Source: Nelumbo lutea
Lineage: Eukaryota > Streptophyta > Magnoliopsida > Proteales > Nelumbonaceae
Assembly: GCA_022828595.1 (NCBI GenBank)
Contig: JAKGHH010000004.1
Location: 24,560,372 to 24,624,371 of the forward strand
Reading direction: 5' to 3'
Length of the DNA: 64,000 bases
In this document: positions 34,761 to 47,778 of the stretch, piece after piece
How positions within the stretch are numbered: the first letter of the stretch is position 1
How the letters are laid out: each line of letters opens with the position of its first letter
The notes under the pieces: model-generated
Databases searched by the model: none
Told to the model about the DNA's origin: nothing
Seen by the model: the letters and a program-made list of their open reading frames with translations, nothing else
Made by a program: the position numbers and the translations under genes

Positions 34761-35064
34761 ATGTTTTAAAAAATGACCAGGAAACAGAATCTTTCTGAGC
34801 ACTGGTTTCCGGGTCAATGGTCCGATCATCTGGTTTGAATGAATAGTCCATTCTGACATTAAAATAATAAAAAATAAAAAATGGCCAAAACCCGTTGAAC
34901 AGATCGACAGATTGATAGTTCGACCGCCTGGATTAACGGTTTATTGACTTTTTCAACGATTTTTGACCAAATTCCAGGTTTAAAGTAAAACGGAACCAAT
35001 TGCATGAACTGTTCCTAGGCCGAACGGTCCAACCGTCCGGATCAACGGCAGTTAGAAAACATTA
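34761..35064. mobile_element. MITE of the 'CCGGTTTT' family, copy 2
   Basis: Begins ATGTTTTAAAAAATGACCAG and ends GGCAGTTAGAAAACATT. Internal CCGGGTCAATGGTCCGATCA and GAACGGTCCAACCGTCCGG match the other copies. Confidence 0.7.
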
Positions 35065-35756
35065 CCATAAACAACATCCCTTAAATTGGGAATCTTTCCC
35101 CTTTCACGCTGACCCGAACTGTATGATCGCATTATGAATTTTGGGATGGACCGAACTCAAATTATCCCTTTTTATAATTCTCAGCCAAGCTAAAAACATA
35201 TAAGAAAAACAAAACAGGATGGTTCCTTTTTTTTGAATCAACCACTTGTTGCATGAGAAAATTTCCAACGCTAGGTACGGAGTAGGGTAGGATAATTAGT
35301 GCGGAAAGTTTCTGATTCAACATCTCTTACATGATTGCATTTTCTTATCGCATGGTTACTATGATAAGCACTTTAGACTGATAACACTTCATTTCACTTG
35401 GTCTTTTGTCTTCCCGGTGTAAAGCACTTAGAAAAGAAGAAAGCTCTTCCGCCTCCATCTCCATTTGTGCGTTTCTTTCTTTCTTTGCTGGAATCTCTAT
35501 TCAGCCACCGCAGCCCTTTTCTTTCTTTTCTAGAGTCTCATTCCTATCTGTTCTTCTTATAAAGAACCATCGGAATGTCTGCTACTGGTAGCTTCAGTTT
35601 TTCTTTGTTCACATGCAAATGCCCAAATACCAGTATACCATGGCAATCTATGATGGGTTACCGTGTAGCCCTAAATTTAGGACTCAACATCTTAACACTA
35701 ATAACGTCAAGTCACATGTGAGTGTGCGAAAGAGAGATGGTGGGTTTTGTAAGTAG
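35065..35756. other. Intergenic DNA, no gene supported
   Basis: A CT-rich stretch at 35440-35560 has an open frame, but no known motif. Confidence 0.45.
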
Positions 35757-36113
35757 GGGTGTACATTGGACGGGATTTGGTCCGGTCTGATCCAATCTAA
35801 AACATTTTGGACCAGTCCAATTCAATGTATATACTGCTCAATCTGTTCAAATTGGTTTTAACCCAAATTTGGTCTATGGACACCTGTATTCTTATCTTCT
35901 TTTACCAATGGACTGGATATTGATTGGATCCAACACAATTCAATATAAATTCATTGGAGACGGACCATGTCCAATCCAATCGAATCTGATAAATACATGG
36001 ATTATTAAATTTGAACTATTCCAATTTAATATCTTATTGATCTGTCCAATCCGTCCAAATTGATTTTAAATTGAAAGAGGTAAAACTGAAAAATGGACCC
36101 TCTGACACCACTA
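35757..36113. mobile_element. MITE, 'GGTGTCAATGGACC' family
   Basis: GGGGTGTACATTGGACGGGA at the left and GGACCCTCTGACACCACTAA at the right. The interior holds TTGATTGGATCCAACACAAT and similar words. Confidence 0.75.
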
Positions 36114-36611
36114 ATTGTAAGTAATATAAGAAAAGAGTATGAAAATTTATTAATGGGGAAAAATAATCATGTTATAAAGTTGTTCACATCAATAACATAG
36201 CAAATCCTTAGGGGAATCAAAAACAGAAAGCATGTTGTTGATGAAGTGAACGTTGGAATTTAGAACTTTACTTAAACAATTGATGGACAATGATACTTGA
36301 ATGGATACAATCAACCAGAAGCAAAATTTTATTAAATGCTCAGCTTTAGTTATAATAAAAAACATATATTTTTATATTAAAAAAATGGTTTACATGGTAA
36401 TGTCAAGTAACCTAGTGAGTAGTGACACCTTAATTATTAGGCAAGTTAGATAAAGAAAAATAAAGAAAACATGATTTAAATGAATGATTGATGGTGCTGC
36501 CTCAGGTTTATCATAAAGGCAAAGTTAGTGAGGATAATAATAAACAGCTCGGCTCAGGTTTTTTTTTTTTTTTTTTTGAGGGCCAGGGGTCCCTACTTTA
36601 CGTGGACAACC

Positions 36612-37016
36612 GAGGCTGGAGCTGTAAATGGATCGGACCTGATTCGGGACAGGATGTATCACAATACCAGTGATATGAAAGATGTATAACCAGGACAATT
36701 GGATTTGACCCAATTAAACTTACTTATACTTGATATTTATAATTATCTATGACAATAAATGTATAATTTTATTTTTGATAACCTACTCTTAATTCTTAAA
36801 CTGTTTATATTAATATGTTGGTAAAATATTACAAAAATTACAAGAAACCTGTATATATTTAACAATATATAGGTGGCCCGTGACTAAACTGATTGAGAAC
36901 GGAAAAAATCAGTCCAGAGCCAATTCTTAGTCAGGAGAAAATCACATAACCAGAGATTTCAAAATCGGTTTGATCAATTCGGTTCTATCGGATAGATCCG
37001 ACCCATTGACAGCACT
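36612..37016. mobile_element. MITE related to the 'GGTGTCAATGGACC' family (GCTGTAAATGGATCGG)
   Basis: GAGCTGTAAATGGATCGGAC is inverted at GATCCGACCCATTGACAGCA. The interior is AT-rich. Confidence 0.65.
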
Positions 37017-37867
37017 GAGCCAATCCAGGAGGTTACTGGTTTGATGTTTCATCTCATCTACTGGGCCCGATCCTGGGTATCCAGGTCCGTGCCACGTTGG
37101 TGTTAATAAATGGAGCCGCACTTTGATTGCCGTGGAAGTGGAAATCTGTAAATATATATATAAATATAGATCACTTCAGAGCCGCAAAGTTTGACGTGTA
37201 GCCGAAGCAGCATACGGAATAAAGAATGGGGATGGGAAGTGAGAAGTCTGGGGTTGGATGGGTCCCACAGACTGCAGCAATCATGTCCTTCCATCCCACG
37301 CTTGCATGCACAAAAGGAGGATGGTGGGGTAGCAATGGCATCTCACGCTGATGCCACGTCTTTGTCACGCCCACCCTCTGTCTACGTGGCGCCCTCTGAA
37401 AAGCCAGGAAGCTTCCTAACTTCTGTCGGCTACCCCATTATTCCCTTTCTCTGCTCTCCTCAGTACTCCCCCCTCCCAACCCTGAATTGAAGCCCTACTC
37501 TTCTTTCTTTTCTTCTTCTCCTCCTCTTCCGAAATCCAGACGGATTCCCCGACATCAATCAAGTTGGGCATTAGACTTCTGGGCTGAGCTGAGCTGGGCT
37601 GGCCCAGTTTATCAAAAGTTCTCTCTCTCTCTGCATAAGTTCATGTTTTGCGGCATGTGGAAAAGCAGGTTAATTGAATGGGTGGGACTCACGTCATTCT
37701 GATCGTCTTTTAGTCTGCCAATTCGTGGACCGAGTGATCCATCTCTGAGATCTCATGTGTTGCTGGATTTGTTGATTTGATGGTGTTACTTGTCGTTACA
37801 TATATATTTGTCCCGCCTATTCACTCAAATGATTCAACCCAGCTTTTTATTCCTTTGTATTACTTTA
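37017..37867. other. GC-richer unassigned region
   Basis: 37290-37500 is richer in GC than its surroundings and contains CTACGTGGCG and GCCACGTC, G-box/ABRE-like words, then a CT-rich leader-like stretch to 37560. It could be a promoter and 5' UTR, but no coding exon follows that I can support. Confidence 0.35.
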
Positions 37868-38562
37868 AGGTCCGTGTCTAAATGGAAAATAAAATTCTTG
37901 AAATTAAAATCAGATAGAATGGGATTACATTCTCAAGAAAGGAGAGGCAATGGCCATTCTCTCAAATGAGGGAATACCATTCTACCAGATAGGGATGGTA
38001 ACTTTCACCATTCCTAATGGATACTTAACTTTTCCGACCCCATTGGGTCCAGGATGGAAATTTGCTTTGGTGGGTGGAGACAGAGATGGAGATTAATAGG
38101 GATCCCCAATTGGGATTTGGGATGGAGAATGAGGTCCCTGCCCCATTTCAACCCTGATTATATATATATATATATATTATATTAAATATTATGCATATGA
38201 TATTACTTATATTATATGTTTAACATATCATTTATATTTTAAAAATTTTATTTATTTTAAGTAAAATTATTTTTCAAAAAATATTATTAACTAAAAATTT
38301 TGAGGATTCGGGTCTCCATCGAGGATTGGGGATGGAGGACAATTTTTATCCCTAACGGGGATCGGGGTCGGGGATTTATTCCAAAATTGGGGTTGGGAAT
38401 GAAAAATATGATCCCCGCCCAGTTGCCACTCCTACTACCAGAACTGAAAATGGGATTCTAATTCCACCCAACCAAACAGTTGGAATCTGAATGACCCATT
38501 TTAATTCTGAGTCTTGACCTTTATTCCTGAGAACCAAACAGACCCTTGAAGGTTTCGGGGGA
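37868..38562. mobile_element. 'Element G' MITE interrupted by a second repeat
   Basis: Flanks 37868-37985 and 38446-38562 are the two halves of an element G copy (GAATGGGATTACATTCTCAA at left; CCAAACAGTTGGAATCTGAA at right). Between them, about 37989-38445, lies a different repeat starting TAGGGATGGTAACTTT and ending AGTTGCCACTCCTA, full of GGGGATCGGGG-like text. The inner one inserted later. Confidence 0.7.
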
Positions 38563-39453
38563 CCAGCTTATATATGACTTTGCCTTATAATAACGCTCTC
38601 ATTGAGTAATTTCATGATGATCAACACAATCACAATTGTAGTGTGTTCAGTCGTGATTCAGCGGATCTCAGTTCTAAGACGGATCCTTCCTGCAACTTGA
38701 AAAAGAACTCAATCTGGTAGGCCCTACAAAAGGTTTATAAGTTTCTTAGCAGTGGCTTACAACCACCTCTGGATGGATCTGATGGGCCCATCCAAATTCA
38801 AATCTCATATTGCAGAGATACACCTTGTTGTTATTAAAAGAAAAAAAAAAAAAAGAAGAAAAGAAAAAGAAACGGGGGAAGAAGCTGTAAGAACAATAGA
38901 TAGTCTTTATGAACCCCTGGGCCTGGGCCTGGACCTGGACCTGGCCCCGGCAAATTATCTTTTAATAAAGTTTTCCATGAAAAGAAGATTTTGTTCTTGT
39001 TACACTGTTTTTATACAAACCCACAATATCTTAGTCGTTTTCATATGAAGATCGTACGGAGATTTATTTTTCATGGATCCAACAGCACGCTTGATCATTC
39101 ATATGCTCCCACTGCATTATATTAGAAGGCTTTCGACTAGATTTCCTGTACTTTCTCTTTTGATAAAGATAAATTAGTAAAGCATGTTGTGTATTCAATA
39201 AAAGAACATTGATTTTATTTACTTTTAAGAATTCTTTGATTGGATTATCTCCTTTTTCTTTTAGTCATGTGACCACACCATATTTGTTAAAATTCTTGGA
39301 TTTTAGACAAAATTTAATTATCATCTTATCTTTTAGGAATGGGGATTCGTGCGATTAAAGTGCAAATTGTTAAAAAGGAAAAAGAATTAGATTCAGTAGA
39401 GCATATGATAGATATATAAAAGTCTTGTTAAAGAAAATTTAGAATGGTCTATT

Positions 39454-39685
39454 CTCATACTCTATTTGGTTGAGACAGAATTTGAAATAAAAATTGGAAT
39501 AAATTGAAATGAGACTTCATTCCCAAAGAAAGGGGAAGGAATGACTATTCTTTCAATGGGGGAATGCCACTTCATCAAGAATAATAGGAATATGATAATT
39601 CCGCTCAACTAAAAAGTTGAAATTGAAATAACCCATTCCCGTTCTGATTACAAACTCTATTTTCACGAATCAAATAGGCCTTTAA
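39454..39685. mobile_element. 'Element G' MITE copy
   Basis: ACTCTATTTGGTTGAGACAG and AATCAAATAGGCCTTT are decayed inverted ends. The interior has CATTCCCAAAGAAAGGGGAA. Confidence 0.65.
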
Positions 39686-40444
39686 ATATTTTATATGTTA
39701 AAAGACTAAACAATAAACCATTCAGTTCAGCCATTTCAGCCATTATCAAAGGGGAATGGTTAATTTAGATCAGAACTACTTTCTCGTCTTGATCTGGGTT
39801 ACTAATTGCCTTTTGTTTAATTTCTCCAAATTAGAAAAAGATATTTTCCCGAATTAAATTAAAAATATTATTATATTTAATTTTTGAAAAAATGCATATA
39901 AAGAGATAATAGTTTTTATTTTTTATTTTGTTGATATGACATATTTAAAAAATAAAAACAGAAAAGTAGAGACGTTCTTACTGAAGAACGTCCCTTGAAA
40001 TTTTCAAAAGAAATACTTTTAATTTGGGGCCAACACTAAATTTAATGTGTATGTGTGTTAAGGTATCTGAACAGGGCCCCAACTTTCTACCTTTTATCTG
40101 TTGACACAATCGACCCATCCTCCTTGGTATGTCAATTCTGTTCTGTCGTTTCAGATTGCAGAAGGCTCTTGCAATTTAATATCGTATTCTCAGTGAAGCA
40201 TGCCAACAGGTTACAATAAAGTTGCACATACTTCAGTCAATTACAGATGTATGGCTGGTCCCATGGACCCCCACTCTCAGTCGTCTCAGCTGCATACGTA
40301 ATGAACCAATATTGCCTGCAGCTGCAGACGATAACGCAGTTAATAAGTCACTTTACCCATTGATGAATGATGAATGAACGAAGGTAGTGACACACTGACA
40401 GTTTGGTCTAAGCCCTTTTAAAGAAAAAAGTTTGATTTTCATTA

Positions 40445-40496
<52 letters not shown>

Positions 40497-42864
40497 TGGA
40501 ACCTTCTACACTCTTATCAGGCATGCACTGAGCAGGGATACAGGGATACAGGATACTGTTACATCAGCATGTGTGAAGAAAACGTTTAAATCGTCCCATG
40601 TCGGGTTTCTCTTCATTCAAATTCAGCTACACAACTCCTTAACTTTCTTGAACGTACGTGTCCCAAGGGGAGAGAGAGAGAGAGTTTTCCTGTTTTGCTG
40701 AAGGGTCGCACAGCAAATACTCTAGGTTTCGGTGGGACTGGGGGATGGGAGTGTTGCTCGTTGTGGTCGCCAACTTGCATGGCAGAACCACAAATTTGTC
40801 ATCCACGTACATGACAGAGTGTTTGTGCTTGTTCATCGACTCGCGAGTCGCGACTCACTTCCTATTATCGTATCATGAGCGAAATACATATGGAGTTTGA
40901 AGTGTAGACAAACCGTAAATACCCTAATAGCTAGACAACTGTAGATGTTACAGAAGTCACACACGCACAGCAGAAGGACCACACGGCGCGACCACTTGTC
41001 TGATAAGACAAACATTAATGTTTGGACGATCCACAAACAGAGAGGGAGAAGAATACGAGCAAATGACATGACCAGAGCAGAAAGCTCCGAGAGCCGCAGC
41101 TCCGCCTGCCGTCAAGTATAATTCCCTGACCATCAGCTAGCGCCTCCTAGGCTCCAGCATCTTCCAACTCATAAAGCACACTTGGAAATTAGAATTTAGA
41201 CGACAGGGTCGTCGTCGTCGTCGTCCCAATTCGGTCATGTTGATCAGCTGGTCATGCGGATCGACCGACCTTTCTTTAATTTTTTTTTTACTTACAGCCC
41301 CACCGAAGCTTCTGCGTATATGAGGCAACTCATCTCATCTCAACCAACTCCTAGTTGGATTCAACCTATGATCCGGATCAGGAATTCGGGTACCCGCCTC
41401 CTATATCTATATATGCTAATCGTTCCTATATAATTATTACTATACCAAGCCCAGAACGTGTGTGGTTGTACTAGAGACTAATTAAAGATCTAGTTTCATT
41501 CCAAACCCTTGTCATCAAGTCAAGCTCAGGGTCAGGGGGAGCCTTGCATTGTTTTCAAGCAACGGTTGCAAATAGAAGGTTTGGCAGAGATTGATCATGG
41601 CTCTTTAGACTTTGCAGGGGTCTCTTTTCTCTTTATTTCCGACTCCTTTCTTTCTTTTATTTTTAGGTGGCGTTGGCAGCAGCAGAAGAAGCACGTCCCC
41701 CCTCCCCCCACCGTTCATCTTGTCAGAAAGAAAGAGAGAAAAGCTATATATATATATATATCGAGTCTGTCTGTCTCGACGCCTCTATCTCGCTCAAAAT
41801 CTGATGATCCAGTTCTTACTTTAGCCGACTTCCATGACCATTTTTATCTCCACCTTTGAATTTTATTATTGAATGCCTCCTGGTTTCCCACCTATCTATA
41901 TTCTGTATAAAAATACCAGGTTGACGTCAAAAGCCCCTAACACGTTGAATTGGATACATCTAGATCCAAGTTTTGATTCATTTATATATCATTCGGATTC
42001 AAATAAAATCTTATTCATGCATTGAACTTGTATTGCTTTCGAATATTGGGTTCCATTAATAAATTAAACTAATTAAAAAAATTATATATACTAATATAAA
42101 CTGAATTTGGATTATCGACTTTGGTATTGCGTATTATATATAATTATAAATAAAATGAATTGAACAGATAGGGGTGGATTCATATTTGATCCAATTATGA
42201 ACAGATTGAAGCTAATTTGATCCTTAACCTGGATTTGAATTGAATTTCGACAAGCGGATACTGTTTGCAGCTGGCTGCATGTGTACATACTCTATCACTT
42301 GAATATACATAATTCAATCAGTTCACCAACATAACTTTCCTTATTTTCTGATGATTGCTGGTTCTCTCTAATTGTTTAATTTAACCAGGATCAGCCTATC
42401 CACCGGTCTAACCAGGTTTACCGACCTTGACGTCGGTCTAGCACTTAAAGCACGTGATGCATTTACATGCAGAATAATTGGACCAAACATCATTTCACTA
42501 TGTCATTGATCGTCCTCTCTGCTAAGATCCTAAACATTATTTATCTGATTAAATTCTTTCAAGTAACAAACCGAACCAATTAATTAAGAGGGGGAAACGA
42601 CTGCCCCTTTACGCCTTATCAGCGCAGGACGTCTGCATATTGGTGAAACTGAAATCGTGTATGTTGGTATTCTCTCTCTCTCGTTGCACTTCTGAACCTT
42701 AGCCTTCTTTTGGTAATCTTGTGAGATCAAAAACGCATGGACCAAAAAAAAAACACAATAACTTAAGACGAAGAATGGAATTAATCCTCCAAGGAAGATG
42801 TTTAACAAGAATCCCGTACAATAAAACTGAATGAGCATAAACCAAATTCCTTACATCTCACTCG
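39686..42864. other. Intergenic region downstream of the ERF gene
   Basis: No gene supported. Contains (ATT)n at 40442-40495 and an AT run at 41747-41761. The open frame at 41509-41859 begins with a Gln-rich stretch but matches no family I know. 40650-41350 is less AT-rich, with a GTC/GAC triplet run at 41206-41223. Confidence 0.45.
40442..40495. repeat. (ATT)n microsatellite
   Basis: About 17 uninterrupted ATT units. Confidence 0.97.
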
Positions 42865-43495
42865 CTAATCTATTGGGTCTCTGCTGTTTGATTCCCTCCG
42901 CTGATCAGGAAGCTCAGAACTAGAAGAAGAGCTTCCGAAGTGCGATGAAAAGCTCAGAAGATCTTGCTGTTGTTGTTGAGAAAGCACCGAAGTTGACGAC
43001 AACGACGACGAAGACGTTGTCCAAGAATAAGACGGCAAAACAAGGGATTCCGGATTGTATAGATTCGAGGCAATGAATGGTAGATCTTCGTCCCTACTAC
43101 AAAGAAGTTGGGCGTACTGAAGGAGGTCTGGGTACATTTCCTGTGACAGAGAAGGAGCAGGAGCAGGAGCAGAAGGAACAAGGACCTGGTTAGGAAGAGC
43201 AGCAGCATGGCTAGAGTCATGGCGGCCTAGTACGCAGCCCAATCCAGTCCTGCCTTGCACTCGCTCAGGAAAATTAAGCTTGGCTTTGGTTCCTTTAAAC
43301 TTGAGTGCTGCCTCGTCATAAGCGATGGCTGCACTCTCGGCCGTGTCAAAAGTACCGAGCCACACTCGAGCTGCCTTCTTTGGGTCACGTATCTCCGCTG
43401 CCCACTTTCCCCATGGTCTCTGCCTTACTCCTCTGTAATGTCTTCTCCTCGAGTTCCCTTCACAGATATATATTATCGTCAAGTGTCATTCATAG

Positions 43496-43548
<53 letters not shown>

Positions 43549-44253
43549 ATGGCGCACACAGAATGGAACTAGAGAATTTGAGTATACTCACAATTTGGGT
43601 TTTTTTTTTTTTTTTCCTGCTTCTCCAAACTAGCCAGAAAGCTCGATATACCTCCACAGAAACTAGAGAAACAAGAAAGCATGGCGCACACAGACAAAAC
43701 TAGAACTAGATAGACCTAGAACCCGTTCACCCAATACTTTGAGAATAAAAAAGAAGATTCGTTTCCATTTGGGCTAAATGAGAGAAGCTAGAATTACATA
43801 TACCTGATAAAAAATGGCCAATTGATCATTTTTATGCCAAAGGAGGAAAAAAAACTTGGTAGGTAGTGGAAATGGTATTTTGATTTCAGCAAATTTTCTT
43901 TATAATTAATTAACTTGTGACTATGTGAAAGATAATTAGGTATGTATCTAGGGTTTTCATAACAATAATTAACAAGACACGGTACCTTGATCCTGAGTAG
44001 GTGGTTGAGAAGGGTCCAGCTCTCTCATGCCGGATTCCGGCACTTTTAGTGGGTTTGCTTGCACCTGGGCTGACTTTTCATCAGCGGGGCCGATGACATG
44101 GGCTAGGGCAGACACCATGGCCGATATATCTTGTTCAGAACGAGCGGAGTAGGCGGAGAAGATGTCCTCTTCCTTTTTCTCCTCCGATGCATCGGAAGGA
44201 AGAGGCCTCTTCCCATATCTCCGATCCACCTTTCTAAGCTTTGGGAACGGCTA
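42865..44253 (-). CDS. AP2/ERF transcription factor, group X (ABR1/ERF114-like)
   Basis: A DNA-binding transcription factor of the ERF family, group X (B-4), whose members act in wounding, ABA and regeneration responses. Exon 2 (43457-42865) carries a full AP2 domain, [20 protein letters not shown] to [10 protein letters not shown], with the ERF-type Ala14 and Asp19, then a Ser/Gln-rich tail ([12 protein letters not shown]). Exon 1 ends at 43986 (CAAG|GTACC) and encodes [15 protein letters not shown] and [20 protein letters not shown], the conserved group X N-terminus. The exons join in frame ([13 protein letters not shown]) across a 528-bp intron with a long (GA)n. Relatives begin with M-Y-G-K-R-P; here the Met codon reads AGA. 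The frame is open to a TAG at 44253-44251 with no ATG, and the first in-frame ATG is Met of MVSAL (44118-44116). Either an upstream exon supplies the start or the start was lost. Protein about 275 residues if the N-terminus is used. Confidence 0.9.
43499..43547. repeat. (GA)n microsatellite in the ERF intron
   Basis: About 24 uninterrupted GA units, close to the 3' splice site of the intron. Length is likely variable between individuals. Confidence 0.97.
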
Positions 44254-44808
44254 GCGGAGACACCACCAACCACTACTTTCTTTTGTGTGGCGCTAGCTAG
44301 TCCATCACAACATCAATCTGATCAGTTTTGCAGTCACAGCATATACCGGATAGATGATTAAAGAATCAAGCGAATAGAAAAAGAAGAAGATCTGGAATGA
44401 TAATCACGGCCGAGGGGATGACTGAAGAAGAAGAAAGAGAGAGTGAGGGAGAGAGATTGTAAGAAGGAAAATAGGGTTAGCGAGGGGGGTTTTATTAGGG
44501 AACGTTCGAGCCACAGTTGTATCAGTCTTAGCTTTTGGTGGTGTGAAGAGGAAGAGTTTATTTATGTATTTAATTGAGATGATCGCATCTCTTTTTTTTT
44601 TTTTTTTTTTGGGTTTTCATCTCTCTCTCTTCTGCTGTATATATTTTCTTTGACTCCTGGTCTCGTGCCGTGTCTTTGTTCTCTTCCTACTTTTGTCTTT
44701 TCGTCCCCTTTGCTTTCAAAATAAATCTTCATCTTTCATGCTTTGCTGAGTTTGCTCTGATCGTCAGCTGCCGAGTCGATCTTTAATTTGGTTTATATCT
44801 TGCCACAA
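44254..44808. other. Upstream region of the ERF gene
   Basis: On the minus strand a GA/CT-rich leader-like stretch lies at 44440-44380, and a donor-like CCG|GTATATG lies at 44350, so an untranslated or short first exon is possible. No clear TATA box was assigned. Confidence 0.4.
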
Positions 44809-44810
44809 AT

Positions 44811-45355
44811 AGGGTGTAAACGGATCGAATTCGAACCGAATCGGGCAATATCCGAATCCGAATCCGATTTTTTTAAAAATCTGATATCCGAATTCGAATG
44901 TTTTTTTTTTTTTTTAAAATATGATATCCGAATTCGATTCGATATTTGACGGATGTTAAAAATTAATATCCAAATTCGAATCTGATTAAATATTCAAATA
45001 TTTGATTCAATTTGAATTCGATTAATTAATTATTTTAGATGATTAATAAAAATTTAAAATAAAATATTTTATTGATATAAAGTATATAAATATATAATTT
45101 AATTATTTATATATATAAATATATAACATAATTCTTATATATAAGTTATATAAAATATTTTATATATTATATATAAGAATTAAATAATCGATCGAATTCG
45201 GATATTTATCGAATCGAATCAGGTCATATCTGAATTCGAATCCGATTAACTATTCAATAAGAATAGGACATCCGAATTTGACCGATTAGATATTTGAATG
45301 ATCTGAATTCCATTCAATTATATCAAATATAAAATTCGAAATCGGATTCCATAAA
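44811..45355. mobile_element. MITE-like repeat of CCGAATTCGAATCCGATT words
   Basis: Begins AGGGTGTAAACGGATCGAAT. Dense in CGAATTCGAA and ATCCGAATTCG words on both strands, with an AT-rich centre at 45040-45190 that can fold (TATATAAGTTATATAAAATA and inverse). The right end is unclear. Confidence 0.65.
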
Positions 45356-46131
45356 AATAAAAATAAAAGAAGAAAAAAAAATTAAAGTAGCGTTTGGTTT
45401 GGTCGTTTTAAATCTAACTCTATCGACCATATAGCAGTAAAACATGCAAACACGCATTAACTAAGAAGTAGACGTCCATATAAATAAATATATATATTCT
45501 TCCTCTTGACGTATGTGGGTTCATTACTTCACTGTCACTGAAGCTTGCATTCAACTTTCGTTGACGGTAGTAGGAATGATACCCTTTTTGGGAAACCCAG
45601 GAATCAGGCATTTTTCCATGAATGAATAGCCAAAATTTAATATTTGTAAATTAGATGCAATTTACCAGTCTCAAAGCTCGATTGGCTGGATCGAGATTGA
45701 TAGGCTGGATTATTCTTGGTTAGATTGTACTTTGTCCGATTTGGTTCGGTCATTCGCTTGCTTGATAACAACTTGGACCATATAATAGTTGAAAATTTCT
45801 GCCAGTTGACTCGGTATTCATCATATAATTTTTCATTTATTTATTTTGTTTATTAGTACTCATTATGATTTTTCCACATTTTTCTTAAATTTATTCACTT
45901 TTCAAAAACTTCAAGATAATTCTCCTATCACTGAGTTCTTTCATTAGGATTTTTGTTAGATCGCCATTAGTGATCATTAGAATTACCAAACTACCCTAAA
46001 ATGCTCAATCAATCTTATTAAATATTTTATGAATTTGAATTAATTCATCTGCCCAGTTAGTTAATCGAGTCATGGATATTGGGGGTCATCACTCAAGCTT
46101 TTCAGTTTTAAACAGTTAAATACCTGAAAAT
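45356..46131. other. Intergenic DNA, no feature seen
   Basis: Nothing supportable. Confidence 0.5.
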
Positions 46132-46350
46132 GGGGTGTTGGACAATCTGGGTGTTTTTTTTTTTTTTCTCAAAATTACTGTTCCAGTAAAAAAACAAAAA
46201 ACACATCCACTAATTTTATTTTTATTTTGAGAAGTGAAACTAAGATATGTTTTCATAAACCATGGAAATTATTATTTTTTTAAACAAAAACAAATGTTCA
46301 CTCTTAAAACATTTGAAAATAATAACAATTCAGCTTGAAAAAACGCCCCT
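46132..46350. mobile_element. MITE, 'element H', copy 2
   Basis: GGGGTGTTGGACAATCTGGG, then a T run at left; TTGAAAAAACGCCCC at right. Interior of AAAACA and GTTTTC words, as at 20887 and 54927. Confidence 0.6.
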
Positions 46351-47778
46351 AGATCCCATAATGGGTGTAAAACAATGGACTAAGTTGAGTTGGTGATTGA
46401 CATATAGAAGATATTAATTTCAGTTGGTGGAACAGAGATGAGATAGCTAGGTGGGGATCTTCCAGGGTTGGGTGCCAAGGACCAAGCATGTGCACCATGT
46501 GTTTGTGCCAGGCCAAACATGCAAATGATAGAGACTTGCCATCTTTCTTTTCTTTGTTCTTTAAACCGATAAAATTCCTACCTTATAAGATGATTACAAG
46601 TGTATATTTGACCAGTGCACTTCTCAAATTCTTATGACCTTTGTAGAGAAGAGATTTCCTACAATTCTGCTTATACAACCCCCAATAAAATATAAACACG
46701 TAAATATTTTAAACGAAACACTAATTGATGTATGTGATGTGTTTTATTTTTTCTTTGAAACACTGAGATGTGTTCACATTTTATTGAGGGTCTCCATATT
46801 ATCTGGTCGCAGGAAATGTGATCTCAACCTTATATACTTGTATCCCCCCCCCCACCCCCTCTCTCTAGATCGATCTCTCTCAATCACAAGCAAAGGTTCA
46901 CGTGGAGATGCCTCCTGAAATGCTGCAACAAAATTTGAAACCCTTCACATGCCTTCTGTATATCCTCTGATATAAGGCCAAAAGCTTCCAATAGTTGGAA
47001 TAGAGTCCCTAATTAATAATAAAATGATAATAACAGCAGGAGATAGCATGTATCAAGGCTTCATATATTCTCAAATGATTCATATATTCTGTCTCCGACA
47101 GGGCCATGACCTTGGGCTTCATGCCGTTTTCAAATCGACTTTGTCAGGTGTAACATGTGAGTATGCCATATAATAATCCGGGTCTTTTAATTTGCCCACT
47201 TTGGGTGCCTGAATCCCCTTTTCTTTCAACTTAATTTCATAGATAAGCTATCTTAATCCCTCTGTCACATGCCAATCTCTACCATGTTTTTGACCATATC
47301 TTCTTCTTTCTTATATATTCTACTAGTTATGGCGGTGTTAGTGCTCGGATCCATCAACTGATAAACATGGGGTTTGGGTCTTTCTGCTTTATTTATTTTA
47401 TTTTATTTTGAGTCCGCATTTTCAGCCACAAGACCCGAACCCATTCTGATAACTTCATATAATATGTCAAAAAATTGTCAATTTATCATTAGATATATCG
47501 AAGATAGTTTGAAAAGAGAGAGATACAATTAGGATTCAACTCTGATATTGGAAAATTTTATTACCAATTAATTAGTATCATAAAAATACATAGAGTTTTG
47601 ATTAATTGGTCAAAGCTATTCCAATATGATACCTTTCTGGCATCATTGATTTACAAATAAAATTATCAGATTTATGGTCAAAATAGCAAACTCGAGGTAT
47701 GCCAGTTATAATTGGATTCTAAACGATAAGTTTGATTAATAAATAAATAATATCCCTCTATGGTGTGGGTGTGGGTAA
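46351..47778. other. Intergenic DNA, no feature seen
   Basis: A C run at 46846-46853 and a short CT repeat. No gene. Confidence 0.5.

Noticed and set aside
41509..41859. 116-codon frame with Gln-rich start
   Set aside because: Possible exon ending before a GTCTC word, but neither the product nor partner exons could be recognised.
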